Source: Larus michahellis (Eukaryota > Chordata > Aves > Charadriiformes > Laridae). From it: a DNA stretch of 64,000 nucleotides. The position numbers were made by a program, and so were the translations under genes. Within the stretch, counting starts at the first letter, position 1; each line of letters opens with the position of its first letter. The notes beneath the pieces are model-generated. The model searched no databases, was not told where the DNA came from, and saw nothing but the letters and a program-made list of their open reading frames with translations. The stretch lies in assembly GCF_964199755.1 (NCBI RefSeq), contig NC_133897.1, positions 168,280,678 through 168,344,677 of the forward strand. The letters are read 5' to 3'. Below are positions 1-13,345 of this stretch, in pieces.

Positions 1-1072
1 CATGGTCTGCAGTGCCGGTGGTGTCTGGGGAACCTTTGGTCAGATGGATACGCTCTAGTGTATCTGACCCCTGCTGGAGGCAAGCCCTACTTGCCCTGGC
101 AGGACAGTTGCTGTAAAGATAGAGTCTCCTCCATCTGCCCAGCCCATTAGAGCACAAATGTGCCCATGAGTTGGTACTCAAAATGATGCATCACAGAGGT
201 TACCTGCCTCTCTTCTCCTACTCCTGCAGGCTCAGCCCCAGGCTGATGCTCCTGCCCTGGTCCTGGTGCCCATCAAACCCCTCCACATGACTTTCCATTG
301 CATAGCATGAACAGGCATTACACTAAACATCAGAGCCCAGATGAAGAGCCATATGGAAGGATATGGAAATGGACTTTCTCATGGCCAATTTAGTGAAGCT
401 GTTCTTGGAAATGCAATCCTTTATCCTGAACTAGTGCAAGGTCTTGATGAAACGCTTCGAGCCAAGAACGAAGCTGACTTACTCCAAAAGCCAACAACTG
501 GGCAAACAAGCCTTGGACCAACTTACGGACTCACTGATGGATTTAAACCTCTTGATGGAGATCAGTGGAGAAGCTCACAATACAGTATGATGCCATGAGA
601 CCTGCCTGAGAGCATGGCTCTCCCTGTGCTTCAGGAAGAACTGCTGCAAAAAGTGAGAAGCTTGGCTTGCAAAGCCTGGAACATGCTCGGGGAGCTGGGA
701 TTATGAAAAAAATCTCCAGCACCATCACTGGAGGGCAGTGCAAATGGGGCTGTTCTCAAGAAGCATTTTGGAGCCACCTTAAGAGGCCACGTGGATGGAG
801 CCAGTGGGATTTAGGATGCAACACAAAGAGTTTGGCAGTGCCAAAATGAGCTGTACCATGCACTTGTCTCAAAGGCCAGAAAATGGTTGCTGGGGGCTGG
901 AAGTAGAAAAGCAATAGTGGGGGTAGATATCTCTCAGCCACGTAAAGGTGAAGGGTGAGAGGAGATAAAGGGGTCTGGGAGCCACAGCTGTACCTGTGGA
1001 TGAGGTGCAGGAGACAGTGAGTCTCCAAATGTCTTCATGCCTGCTCCAAGCCAACTCTCAGACAGGAGAAGT
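1..1072. other. Intergenic, no supported gene
   Basis: No recognisable gene, RNA or repeat. An 85-codon open frame at 341-598 (+) starts with ATG and has a fairly protein-like composition, but I recognise no domain, see no splice or promoter context, and find no family match, so I do not call it a gene. Confidence 0.5.
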
Positions 1073-2265
1073 AGAATCATAGAATCATAGAATCATAGAA
1101 TCATAGAATTGTTGAGGTTGGAAGGGACCTTTAAGATCATCGAGTCCAACCTTTAGCCTACCCTGACAAGACCCACTTCTAAACCATGTCCCTAAGTGCC
1201 CCATCTACCCTTTTTTTAAACACCTCCAGGGATGGTGAATCCACCACCTCCCTGGGCAGCCTATTCCAATGTTTAATAACCCTTTCAGTGAAAAAATGTC
1301 TCCTAATATCTAATCTAAACCTCCCCTGATGTAACTTGAACCCGTTTCCCCTTGTCCTATCACTTGTCACCAGGGAGAAGAGGTCAGCCCCCATCTCTCT
1401 ACAACCTCCTTTCAGGTAGTTGTAGAGGGTGATAAGGTCTCCCCTCAGCCTCCTCTTCTCCAGGCTAAACAACCCCAGCTCCCTCAGTCGTTCTTCATAA
1501 GGTTTGTCCTCCAGACCCCTCACCAGCTTTGTAGCCCTTCTCTGGACACCCTCCAACACCTCAATGTCCCTCTTGTAGCGAGGGGCCCAAAACTGAATGC
1601 AGTACTCGAGGTGCGGCCTCACCAGTGCCGAGTACAGGGGGGATGATCACTTCCCTAGTCCGGCTCACCACACTATTCCTGATACAGGCTAGGATGCTGT
1701 TGGCCTTCTTGGCCACCTGGCCACACTGCTGGCTCATATTCAGCCGGCAGTCAACCAACACTCCCAGGTCCTTTTCTGTCAAGCTGCTTTCAAGCCACTC
1801 TGCCCCAATCCTGTAGCGCTGCATGGGGTTGTTGTGTCCCAAGTGCAGGACCCGGCATTTGGCCTTGTTGAACCTCATACCATTGGTCTCAGCCCATCGG
1901 TCCAGCCTGTCCAGGTCCCTCTGCAGAGCCAACCTACCCTCAAGCAGATCAACACGCCCGCCCAGTTTAGTGTCATCTGCGAACTTACTGAGGGTGCATT
2001 CGATCCCTTCATCCAGATCATTGATAAAGATATTAAAGAGAACCGGCCGCAGCACCGAGCCCTGGGGGACACCACTTGTGACTGGACACCAACTGGATTT
2101 AACTCCATTTACCACCACTCTCTGGGCACGGCCATCCAGACAGTTTTTTACCCAGCGAAGAGTACACCTGTCCAGGCCATGAGCAGCCAGTTTCTCCAGG
2201 AGAATGCTGTGGGAAACAGTGTCAAAAGCTTTGCAAAAATCCAAGTAGATAACATCCACAGCTAG
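1073..2265 (-). mobile_element. CR1 LINE, 5'-truncated, with 3' end
   Basis: This is a 5'-truncated chicken-repeat-1 (CR1) non-LTR retrotransposon inserted on the minus strand. Its 3' end is at the low coordinate: four to five tandem AGAATCAT octamers (about 1073-1109), then the conserved tail 'ttggaagggacctttaagat'. The remaining ~1.1 kb encodes the C-terminal part of the reverse transcriptase ORF and runs to about 2265, where homology to the RT stops. Length and reading-frame preservation suggest a fairly young copy compared with the short CR1 pieces elsewhere in the window. Confidence 0.93.
1182..2262 (-). pseudogene. CR1 reverse transcriptase fragment, frameshifted
   Basis: C-terminal half of a LINE reverse transcriptase (the enzyme copies its own RNA at a nicked target). 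Visible motifs are [11 protein letters not shown] (fingers/palm), a PQGS block and the catalytic FADDTKLGG box with both aspartates. Downstream come the thumb and the C-terminal region, with an [10 protein letters not shown] motif and a [10 protein letters not shown] block near the end. The frame is broken once at about 1637-1642, where a run of six G on the plus strand (six C on the coding strand) shifts translation by one base. The N-terminal endonuclease and the first ORF are absent. An arginine sits where the RT motif after PQGSVL normally has glycine. The copy is dead. Confidence 0.88.
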
Positions 2266-3686
2266 TAGATGTGGAGACAAGTAGAGACAAGAGACCTCTG
2301 TGTGGCATGATATTCATTGTGAGCTGTACCAACATTAGCTCGAACTCCTGGCACAAGCAACTTAAAGTATTCCCATAGAGAGCTGTGCCTTGCCCAGCAG
2401 TGACTCTGGAGCTATCAAGCCCACTAGACCTGGTCCAACACAAGCCTGATCCCACTGACACCGTAACAGGCTGCCAGTTTGACTGGACAGGGGAAGGGAG
2501 CCTGAAAGGCTCTTCTCTCCCTTTGCCTGCCTCTTCTGCCTAGATACTATCCTGGGGCATGAAAAAAACCTTCAAACAGAAACTAATCCTTTTGCAAACT
2601 GCCCTGAATTAGGACCTAAAGAAAGAGACTGGCTGAAAAGTATGGCATTTGCCCGGAGCTCCCAAGCAGAGAGGAAAACAGAGGGATATCACCAAAGCTG
2701 ATGTTCTGCAGAGCTGGCTGCGCACACTTATTGGTGCACTGAGTTGGGGAGGGCTTTGCTTCCAGCATAGGAGAGTTATCAAGGGATTTGCTGCTGTTGC
2801 AAAACTTCTGCATGGATTGGGAGGGAGAGGGAAAGGTTTTTCCAGCAGTCAGCAGAGCACGATTTAACATCTGCAGAGTTGAAAATGACCCTTGCAATTA
2901 CACTTACTTTAGGGGACCTGGATTTTAGATTTCCCCGTGTGCTGGATAGAGATGTTTGTGCTTGCTGCTTGGGGGAGGGTTATGTGGGAACACAAAGGAC
3001 TGGTGAGGAGACAGGCCACCACTGCAAAAGTCATTACTCCAGAGGGAAAAGGCTGCGCTGCTCACAGCTGTAATTAACAGTCTGCTCAGACCTATGAATT
3101 CAGGGGATGGGGATCCCTGAGGATGGGATGATCGGGGCACTCATCTCTCTCCCTTGACTGTAGAATGAGCCAGGAGTGATTCATTTGGTGCTCAGTTTAA
3201 CCCTGATGAAACCCTTGAATGTGAGGATCTGAACAATCCCATGGATCCCAAAGACATTTCTTTAACCAGGCAGCAGGCAGGCTAAGGTGCCAAGAGATTT
3301 CACCAAGCACATTTCTTTAATTTCACTGTCTCCCAGACAGGGTCCTGTTCGTGGTTGACCCAAAGAGACCTTCTTGGGTTGCTAATTGCAAACACAACCC
3401 CAAAAGGAGAGCAGAGCCAGGCCCCAGGTTACATGTAACCAAGAAAACAACTTTTCTCCAAAAAAGTGCAGAAATGGGTTCATCTGCTGGAATAAGGCAA
3501 AGTCCTATTGCTTCTGGGGTAAAGTCTGTGAAAAACCATAAAGGTGCCACATGGGTACATGGATGACCCTGAAATGGTCGCATTACATCTCCCCTAGTAA
3601 TCTGTGTATGGAGATCCTGGAGACGAAGATAAGAAAGATGGAGTCATGAAGAGCTTTTCCTTAAAGAACAATTAAGCTAAAACCAG
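2266..3686. other. Intergenic, nothing recognised
   Basis: Single-copy-looking sequence with only short random open frames. No RNA gene, repeat family or promoter signature seen. Confidence 0.5.
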
Positions 3687-3757
3687 GAGGGTTTGGGGGT
3701 TGGAACAGATGACCTTTAAAGGTCCTTTCCAAGCCAAACTATTCTGTGATTCTGTGA
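3687..3757 (+). mobile_element. CR1 3' end fragment
   Basis: About 70 bp of CR1 tail in plus orientation: 'ttggaacagatgaccttta', then 'aggtcctttccaagcc', ending in two degenerate octamers (attctgtg attctgtg). Orientation is opposite to most CR1 copies in the window. Confidence 0.85.
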
Positions 3758-6700
3758 AGGCCTTAGACTTATCTCACGGAGGAAGGATCTAATCTGTAAC
3801 ATAGAAAAGGAACTGCAAGAGGGAAAATCAAAGTATAGGATGAGGGTAAAAATCTTCTTAGAGACAAGAAAGGTCTTTGCAGAGAAGCATCTGCATTTCA
3901 CCTGGACCATGTTGAACACGGACAAGTCAGGGATACTGGGGAGAAGACAAGGGTGAAAGGAGGAAAATTCTGGTCCTATTTCCAGCATAGAGATAGCTTT
4001 AGGGGCAGCCCAAATTTTCTGAGTTGGCTTAAACATTACTAAAGTTAGGGGGAAATTTCTGCTTTTTAAAACACAATAAAAGCCACTGAGGTCCGTACTT
4101 GAGATTAGGACATGGTTTGAATTGGGATTGTGTCTGTCTGGGCACAAGAAAGTTGAAAAAGCCAGTGAATGCTGCAAGGATGTGCCAGACACATGCCTAG
4201 GTAGAGCAGCTTGGAGATGCTCTGGGAAGAGTTTTCTCACTCCCTGACACATAGAAATAGCACCCAAAACCAACCAGACATGCACACAGACAGTACAGGG
4301 GACCTATTCCACTCAGATTGCCCAGCACAGACCCAAAGTGTGTGCAAGGACAAGCATGCACACAGATACTTGCACACTCCACGTGTTCTGTAAGGACTTC
4401 ACAACCTACAGCTACTCTGGCATCCCCAGACATCCTGCAGGACAACCTGCACCAGGGAACCAGTTTTTTTGTAGAGAGCAGGGTGGGACCACAGAAAGGA
4501 CAGCATTTGTGGGAGCCCGTGGGGTCGGGCAATGAGAGTGGGGGGTGTTTGCAGGGGAACATGGCTCCAACCCTGACATGTGGCTGACCTTGGGGGGAAA
4601 GCTGCTCCAGGGCATCCTCCAGAGCCAGGCTGACCATGCATCCAAGCCATGCAAAAGACATCTCGGCCATTTCCCAGTGCTGGGGAGAGGAGGTGTACAT
4701 CTTTCCTGGCCTGGTTGGCAGGTACATCTCAGTCAAGCATTCCCCCCAGGGCTGTGCTCCATTGCTGGGGTGCAGGGAGCTGGGTGCAAGCCATTCCTGG
4801 TTCTCAAATATCCCCCCCTCTGTCCCCCATCCCTCCCCTCCTGCAGGGCACCTGCCATGGGGGTCACTTGGCTTCCTCCCCCCAAAAGCAGTGCCAGGTC
4901 CCTGGTTGCTGTTAGAAGACACCCTGGCTGGCACCCAGGGCTGACACCTGATGCATTACCACCTTCCGCTGGGAAGACACTGAGCTCAGGCCCCCACCCA
5001 CGGGCTTCCCCCAGGGTTGCCGCCAGCCCTGCAGCAGGAGACTCGCCAATGCACAGAGCTACCCCACAGGCAACAACCAAACCACGAGGTGCACGGCACT
5101 CACATCAGCCCCACTATACGCACACGTGACCGTAATGAAGTCATGCAACCCCCAGGAGGTCTCGGGTGGAGAAGGATGAAGGCTACATGGTGCAACCAGT
5201 TTTACAGTCGGGATATGTGCTGGGGTGGGCCCTTTGCAGAGCACCCGGGCACGGAGCTATTTGGCTCAGCAAGGGCTTACGTCATGGATAGAAGATGCTA
5301 TCTCTTACCCAGGGGCCTCCCTGTTGGAAGAAGCATCTCCAAATTCCTGGAAGTACATGCTAACCGGCACAGACTGTGCTGGGAAACGTAACAAGCCACG
5401 AGCTGCAGGGATCCGCTTACACCACCGTGGCCGGGGACCTGGCAGCAGGATGAGCGAGGCTCCAGCAGAAGATAGCTTCTCATGCAGGGGGACAAAATAT
5501 ATCAGACTCCAAACTGACACAGCCAGAGGTCCCAGCACCAAGCTAAGGTTTCGCCCTGGAGGGACAGGTGGGCCAGGGACTGCAGCTCAACCATTCATCA
5601 GGCAGGGCTGGAGCAACACAACTCAGCTGCAAGCTCGAGGCAGTCACCCATCCAGAGGGGTTGTCAATCCACACACAACATCAAGAATGAAAGCAAGGAA
5701 ACCATCACCATGTCCTCCTTCCTATCCCTCTGTCTGTCTGCCTTTACACGCTGCCTGTCCCCATGCTCCCTTTCCCAAGCTGTTAGACCCTACCCCCCCA
5801 TCTCTCTGTCCCTACACACACTGCTGTGTGCTTGCACCATCCCGTAGAACATCCATAGCACATCAAGACTTCACGGCCACTTCTTGGGACTGTCCTGGGG
5901 CATCCAGCAAGACTTGTCCCTCCTGCCGGGTCCTTCGCACCCCAGTGCTGTTCTGCCAGCCCTGGAGATCTGCCAGGAACCATTGCCTCATTCCCAGGGC
6001 ACGGGACAGCCCAAAATGTCCTTGGCAAACTGGTACCAGCATCAGTTCTCCTGGCCATCACTTGCTCCACAGCCACTTCTCTTTTGCGAGCTATCAGGGG
6101 CCTTGAGCCAGGGCCCTTAATGCACTCAGGCTGGCTGCTGGCTCAGTCACTTAATAGAGTCCAATTGTCCATTTTTCATTATCGAACAATTCCCTTTATT
6201 GGGCTTTTTGGCTTGTCCAGGAAATCCAATCAATAGGGTTCCCGAGGCAAACGCTGGCTTTGCGTCCTCTTCTTCTCAGCAAAGGGACCTGCTGTCCCTC
6301 TGCACCCAACCACCCCGTTGGCATCACTGGGGCCAAAGGCTTGGGAGCTGGAGGGCATCTCTGGCTGTCTGGCCACCACTGAGTGTCATGCCAGTGGGAA
6401 TTCTGCTCCAGCTCCTTCCCCAAGGGTGATAACCACCCCCTGAGGGATCCGGGGGTCTGCAGATTCAGGGGAGAGGGGCGATGTGCAAGGGTGAAGGATG
6501 TTGGTGCTGGCTGGAGCGTAAGAGCTCTGCTGAAACAGTCCCAGCTGGAGCTGCCAGCTCCACTCTTCTGAGTGGCACAGCCTGGTTTTCACACCAAACC
6601 CATGTTCTCCTGCTTTTGGAGGTGACCTGGGGGTTTTCCAAACCAAGCATATGACAATGTAGACCTTCTTGTAGTGTGGAGAGGAAAACCCCTATGAGGT

Positions 6701-9700
6701 TTCCTCATAGAGAGGAAACCACGCATGGCAGCACATCTACACAGCCCCAGACAGCCCCAGTGATGCTGATCTGGGCATGGCTGCGCGTCCACACTAAACA
6801 GACCCAGGACTGTGTGACTTGGAACATCCTGTAGCCACACTGCAGATCTCTTACCTTCCAGCACGATATAGTTTTATCCATGCTGCGCACTGCAAGTAGT
6901 CCTCAACCCACCTGAACCACACTCACAAATCACTGGAGACAGCATCCTCTGGCCTGGCCCCAATGAAGCAGAGCAGATGATGGAGTTCCACTGCCCAGGA
7001 ACATCCTGCATCCTCTCTTGTTGTTTAAATTGTCGCTATCGACGCAGCCAATGGCAGCCACCAAGGGGAGAGAGCGGGAGAATCCCTCCCCTCATGGCAT
7101 ATGGAGCTAAAGCATAAGTGCTAGCAGTGCATGATCCTTTCCCCAACCAGTGCATCCCATTTTACTGGGCCCATCTCGAGCTGGAAAAGCAGCAGAGTGC
7201 AGAGGTGAAGGCTGGGAGAGATGTTCTCAGAGAGGCACTGCAAGGGTTCTCAGCCCAAACTGATAGCTGCATGGCATGCCTTGGGTTATTCATCTTTCAG
7301 ACCCAGCTTCTGAGTCAGGGGAAGATGCAGCTTCCAGCACAGCTCTGTCTGCTCCTTCCTCACCACGTTCCCACCTGTGTCATGAAAGCACGTCGTCATG
7401 GCAGGGGGGAGAGACCCAGTGCCAAAGAGGAGGGAAGTATTATGCCCAGGTAAAGCCACCATCAGGTATCACCAGCCTTAACAGCAACTGGGGACACTCA
7501 GTGTGAAACACGCTGAGAACTCAGGCATCCTGATGGCACAGCCGGCTTTTACAGGACATTTCCACCTTCTAAGGCTGCAGGGAAATGATGGAAATCTTGC
7601 TAGGAGTGACCCCTAAAGGCTGTGAAGCTGAAGAAACTTAAAGAGAGGGATTTTCTTAAGAAAAGGAGAGCATGCATGAGCAGAGGGAGGAGAAGAGGGA
7701 AGGCTCCTGATTTGGGTATGTGACTGTCACCATACAGGGATAGAATATTCATGTGTGTGCGTGTGCCTGCATGGGATACTCGGTGATGTCCATGAATGTG
7801 TCTGCAGAATAAGGATGAAGTTTTTTGGGACAGGGCTGGCTCAGATGTGTTTTTAGACAATGCTGCTTCTCCTCTTGTGTCAAAAGCCCTTTCCTCACCC
7901 TGAACAGGGTGTTCAGGGCCATCAGTGGTGGCAAATGGGGCAGTAATGGCAAACGGGACAGGATTCACCCAGATGCAACCTTCAAGGCACCTGCAAGGCT
8001 GTTCCTGTTCTTACTATGCACACGTGAATGCTCACGTTCCTTCTCAACACCACCTTGTGCTTTCCTGATGAAGCGTATGGCTTTGCACACATGGCCTCTG
8101 CACCACGCACATATAAAGCCTCCCAAGGCCAGAGCCAGGTGCCCTGTAACTGCACCACACAGCCCAGTTTGCGTTGGCATGGGATGGTTGTGGTTCAAAA
8201 CCTTGCATGTCTATGAGAAGGGCTTGGGGCCATCACGATGCTGTGCGGTCTCCTGGAAAAATGCTGATACTTGGAGGGTCATCTGGGATCTTCCTGGTGC
8301 ATCATCACAACTGTAGTGAAGGAGCAGGATCTGGCCCTCGGAGACATTGCTCTTCAATCCTAGAAGGGGCAAGGCAAAATGCCCCAAGCCAGGGATGTTT
8401 TTAAATGTCCCCACGGCTCAGTGTAATCTGAGAGCCAGTAAAACTAAAATCACTCATCACAGGACGTTGGTGGGGGGAGATTAATGAGTTTGAACCATGA
8501 CAGCTCGCAGGCCAGAGGCACATGTGCTCCCAAAACCGTGAAGTGAGAAACTCATCGCCTGGAGGCCACAGCCAGGAGAGTCCCAGGAATGGGCAAAGCC
8601 AAGTAGCCCGGGCAGCGATGGGGTGCTTTGCATTCCTGCTTTGGGGTGGGTTTGCTCTTTTTTTTCTCCTCTAATCATTCATCAAAACATCCTGTTCCTT
8701 TCTGGGTGGCACTCTTTTTCTGCTGTTGGTTTTGGCACCTCTCTGTTCCACAAAGTCCCCATTCCCCCTCTGATTCATTTGGCCTCCTGGCGCACAGGGG
8801 TTTGTTTCTGTTCCCCCATGGAAGAGACCAGATTTTTTGCAAAAAAGTGCCTCTGAGTCTACCAGAACATGGACCACAAAAAATCCCTGCAGTGTCCTGC
8901 GCTGCATGTGGTACAGGGCGCTGCAGGCAGTTTAGGAGAAATGGGGAAAGTGAACCAAAAAGAGAGGAAAAAGATCAATTTGGAGAGGTCCCTGCTCTGC
9001 AGAGTGCAAAGCAGCACCTGGCAGGTGCTCTGGGGGACAGGAGGCCATGATGATGGGCACATTTAAACCCCAAGCACAGCCAGATGCAGTTCCACACTGC
9101 ACTCCACCCAAATTCCCTAGGATTAATGTTCCTGATAACTCAAATCCTATTTAAATGACACACTTAGGCTCAGTTCTCCCTTCCCAACTGCTCCCCCAGA
9201 TGCTGTGTCTGCCAGGGACCACATCTGGGGGTGGCTGCAGAGCCGTGGACCCACAGTGGCTGTGCCATAGGATCCCTGAGCTTCTGCAGGACTCTGGCAC
9301 ATGGGGAGAGCCCCTCACTGGGATGGGGCAGCAGCTAGGCAGGAGGGCAGGGCTTGTGGATGGACAGGCTTTCACTGTGAGGCACAGGTCCAGACACTGA
9401 GCTATTCTGGACTCCGTTGATCAGTTTTCCTTTGGCTTTTCCTGAGTAGACACACCCTCCAAAGGTCATCCATCCTCCAAACCATCCATGCCATGGCTCA
9501 CGTTGAGCACTTGTTCAGGGAGCTCAGAGCACCCACCACTCATGACAGCATCCCCTGGAGCCACAGGTACCTTCAGCCCTGAGCATCTGAAGGGAAAAGG
9601 GGGCTACCAAAATAAGCTGTCTTTGAAACATGAAAGATTCTGCTATGCAGGAGCAGCTGGGGCCCACCTCAGACCTTAGTAGACTCATGCTAATGTAAAA

Positions 9701-12700
9701 TACCTTCTGATCTCCCCACCTCCCTCCACCCTTACCTAGAGGAATTAGAGCATTGCCACCGAAGTTAATCATTATATTGATTTTGCCTACAGCAGGTCTG
9801 TGCATCAGGTGAGTGCCCACAAAACCCACTGGACGCTGCTTTGCAGAGATATCATCTCCTTACCAGAGCCATCAGGCTCCTCCTGGCTTTCAAACTCTCC
9901 TCCAATGTGAGGCAGGAGCCCTGAGAGAGACAAGGAGACACGTGTCGGCATCACACGTCGCTCATCGCATCACTGCCATTCATCGCATCACCGCTGCTCA
10001 TCACACCACTCATTGGTCACGCAAAGCCCAATGCCTGATACCAACACTTTCACTGGGTGTCTCGGATGAGTGGTGTCGAGAGTACCATTCACCTCGCGAA
10101 AAGCCAAAGGGCCAGGTCACCATGATCTTGCTGCCTGGGCAGACTCAGGCCAGAAACAAAGTCCCTGCTTTGGACAGGGAGATGTTCCAGGAGCTTGCCT
10201 GCTCCTGGTAATCCAGAAAAGATTCTGTGCACCTGAAGGACCAGTGGGAGGGCTCGGTGGACCCTGCGGAACTGTCTGGTCCTTAGAGCCTCCAATGAAA
10301 CTGTCTGGTCCAGGAGACATAGGTGGACTTCAGGGCACCCAGCTAACCAGCCAGCCTTCCAGGAGCCCATAGGCTACTGGAAATCGACATAAATTGCAGT
10401 TTCTTCTTCAAAATAGGGACAGTAGCTCCCAGCTTTGGCTAAATGTGATCAGAGGGGTACATCCAGGCAGGATGGGTAGTGAGATGTGCGCACAGAGCAT
10501 CACCTCTTCCCCAACACACTGCCAAGCACTTGAGAAGGAGTATCCATTAGAAGAAACCTCACCAAAGACATGCAGAGGGGACCCCAGCAGCCCCATCCTG
10601 CCATCCCACCCCTCTCAGCTCTTCCAGCGAGCCCCCAGCCCTGTGTCTATCTCCCCACCATGGCCTTTTCCCCTCACCTGTGGTGCCTCTTTGTTTGCGT
10701 GGCCAACAAAGAGCTACTTGGGGCTGCTGCACATCTTGTGCCAGAGCCAGAGACTGGCAAGAGGGAGGCCCAGGCAATTTGAGGATTAAACACACATAGG
10801 TGGGAAGCAAAGCCAGAGTCGGTATTTTCATGGGGGTTACATGTCGGAGCATCTCTGCTGTGTGTCCAGGGAGCATAGTGTGGGCCTGGCTGTGCAAAGT
10901 CTCTTCCTGGTGGGATTGCCCCATTCCTGCTGGTCTTGCAGCAGGGCAGCCATCCTGGCGGCATAGTCCTGGACACTGGCTTCCTTTCTACTTAGGGTCA
11001 GTTGGTGCCCAGATGCTTTAGGCTTTGGAGAGGCTGGGAGGTTAGCAGCCTCTCCAAAACTGAGTGTTAAAAAAATCACCCAATGGAATAGTTCAATGAG
11101 GAACGAATGTCTCCAGCACCACAGCCCAGTAAGTCCTTGTTCGCACCTGGGTCGGCCAGGTGCTCCCCAGTATAAATCCAGGATAAAGTAGATGCATTTG
11201 GAGGACACTATTTCTCTTCCAGCTTCTTAACTGCCACCTATGCTTCTTCATCTCTTTTTCCTGCAGAAAAAAAATGTGGTCATGGGCTTCATGTTCAGAT
11301 GATTCTCTCCCCTGACTCTCAGGTCTCCAGTCTCAGGCAGAAGAACAAAACCCTTCAAGACAGAGTCAAAAGGCTTCTCACACCCCAGAAATAAACACCC
11401 ATTACTGAGGACCAACTGCCCATACGTGGTCTTGGAGTCAACCCTGTGAGATCCCTACAGCTCCTAGACCAGAGGAGGTGGAAACCATCTCCTCTCTCTG
11501 ACAAAGGTTGGCCAGGATGGCAGTGTCTGCGCTGAGGAGAAAAATGAGTCCAGTCATAGGGACTGGCCAGGGACTTTCCCTTGGGCCAACGTTGCCCTTC
11601 AGGATGATGGGAGTAGGGAAAGAGGCTGTACTGGTGGTAAGTTGTAAAAAAAGTGTGCTTTTATCAACATAAATCCTGAAGTCACTATTTTTATGGGGTG
11701 GAATCACACTTGGAAAGGTGCAAAGTGTGATAGTAGCAGCATTGCACAAGTGGCACTGGTCTAAGGATGCAGGCATAGCAGGGAGTGGAAATGTCTTTCA
11801 TTAAAGCAAGTGACATTACCCAAAAAATCCCAGCCTGGTGTTCAGGTGCAACAGCCACCTCCTCTCATTCCCACGTGTATGAAAAGCCTTTCCAGAGCAG
11901 GATTAATTTAATAGCACCAAAGCCGTAGATCATCCCCAGAGGAGTGGTCCAGCTGGATGAAAGTAGTTCAAGGCTTTTCTTTATTTCCGGTCCCAAACAA
12001 CTGAGCATGGAGCCAGGAAGTTGCCCCGTGCCTTTATCCTCTGGCCTTGAGCTGGTCTGGATGACATTTCAAGGTGCTGCATGGATACAGAGGGATGCTG
12101 TCAGAGAAATAACCCTCTCCTCACCCAAATCACACAAGTGCCAGAGTGACATTGTTTGGGAGAGCCCAAGTCCTTCCAGGTAATACAGCCATGGAGGGTT
12201 GGCATCCATGCAACACTGAAACAGGGCTTGGGTCCATCTCCCCATGAATTGCCTACCTTTGCCTGCTTAAAATTCCGCTCATCCTGTTTTTTCAGAGTAG
12301 CTGCATTGACGCCAGCACATGCAGAACACCCAAGCAGCAACTTTTCACACCAGCTTTGCAACAAGCATCATGCATGGCCAATGGGACCTTGAAAAGGCTT
12401 TGAGGATGGACGGCTTGACAGCAATCACCCCAGTACTGATGCTGGCTTGGAGCGGGCCCGGCACCATGGGAGACATTTGGGAGGGGGTTAGGGGATAAGC
12501 TCAGCAAAGGGCCAGATCAAAGGATGGACCAGAGAGACCCCACAGCCAGATGATGGATAACCAGAGAGGTACGGTTGGCAAATGGATGCAATCCTGAAAT
12601 ACTGTACGGCAAAAGAAATGTGTCAGGGAGACGAAAAAGCAAATCGAAGATGCCTGGTGTAGGTGGATGGATGAGTGATAGATCCATGGCACTGCTAGAC

Positions 12701-13084
12701 GGGTGATGGATACCAGGGTGGGGGGACACCGAAGACAGGCAGAGGGATGTGTGCGCCGCAGGAGCCATGTGTAATCTCTTTCCCTGTGTGCAAGTCACTT
12801 GCCTGCAGTCCCCTTGGGTCCCCTTTAAAAAAGCCTTTCCAGAACCTGCATCATAAACGTTACAGGGGGGGTCAGGAGGCAGGGTGGAGATAGAGGAATT
12901 TGTTCCCAACTCGCCAGGTTGTCTTCAACAGAAAATGATCCTTAAACAAATCAGGCTCAGTTTATCGGGGCTTCAAATACCCATGTGCGCTCACACGCAC
13001 GTATGAAGAAAATCTCAAAAACACAACAAAAACTGAGGGGAAAAAATCAAAAGTAAAAAGAAGAATTAAAAAAAAAAAAAAGCC
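3758..13084. other. Long intergenic stretch without recognised genes
   Basis: No gene found in 9.3 kb. Open frames here (up to 293 codons, e.g. 5225-6106 +) lack family motifs, signal sequences or a codon pattern, and overlap equally open frames on the other strand. A small ATCGCATCAC / CATCACACCACTC imperfect tandem lies at about 9943-10015. Confidence 0.5.
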
Positions 13085-13345
13085 CCATATTTTAGAGTCA
13101 GCTGAGAAGTGACAAAGTAATTTGCTCCTGGCAGTCTATCACGGCAGTCTAATTCCCAGTGACACCATTCAGCTGCTGACTACACTAACTGTCAGAGTCA
13201 ATTAGCCGGGAGCCAGCAGCGCAAAGTGTTTACGGGTGCTAAAATTCACTCCACACGCTGTGCGGAAGTGAGAAAAAATTACTTTGAGGGAAGGGGGGAA
13301 ATTCAAGCGGCTGGTTTAATGCTAACAATTGTCTCTGCCGCACCC
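13085..13345. promoter_or_regulatory. Candidate conserved non-coding element
   Basis: AT-rich, non-repetitive block with AATT/TAAT-type homeodomain cores and two Maf-like half sites: GAGTCAGCTGAG at 13095-13106 and TGCTGAC at 13174-13180. It also has a GTGTTTACGG forkhead-like site near 13225 and isolated CpGs. The composition differs from the flanks and resembles developmental enhancers. No function can be read directly. A link to MAFA, 35 kb away, is inference. Confidence 0.35.

Noticed and set aside
341-598. 85-codon frame near the left edge as a small gene
   Set aside because: Protein-like but without homology I can name, splice sites or regulatory context.
5225-6106. 293-codon plus-strand frame
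   Set aside because: Low-complexity mixture with overlapping frames on both strands; no motif, promoter or splice context.
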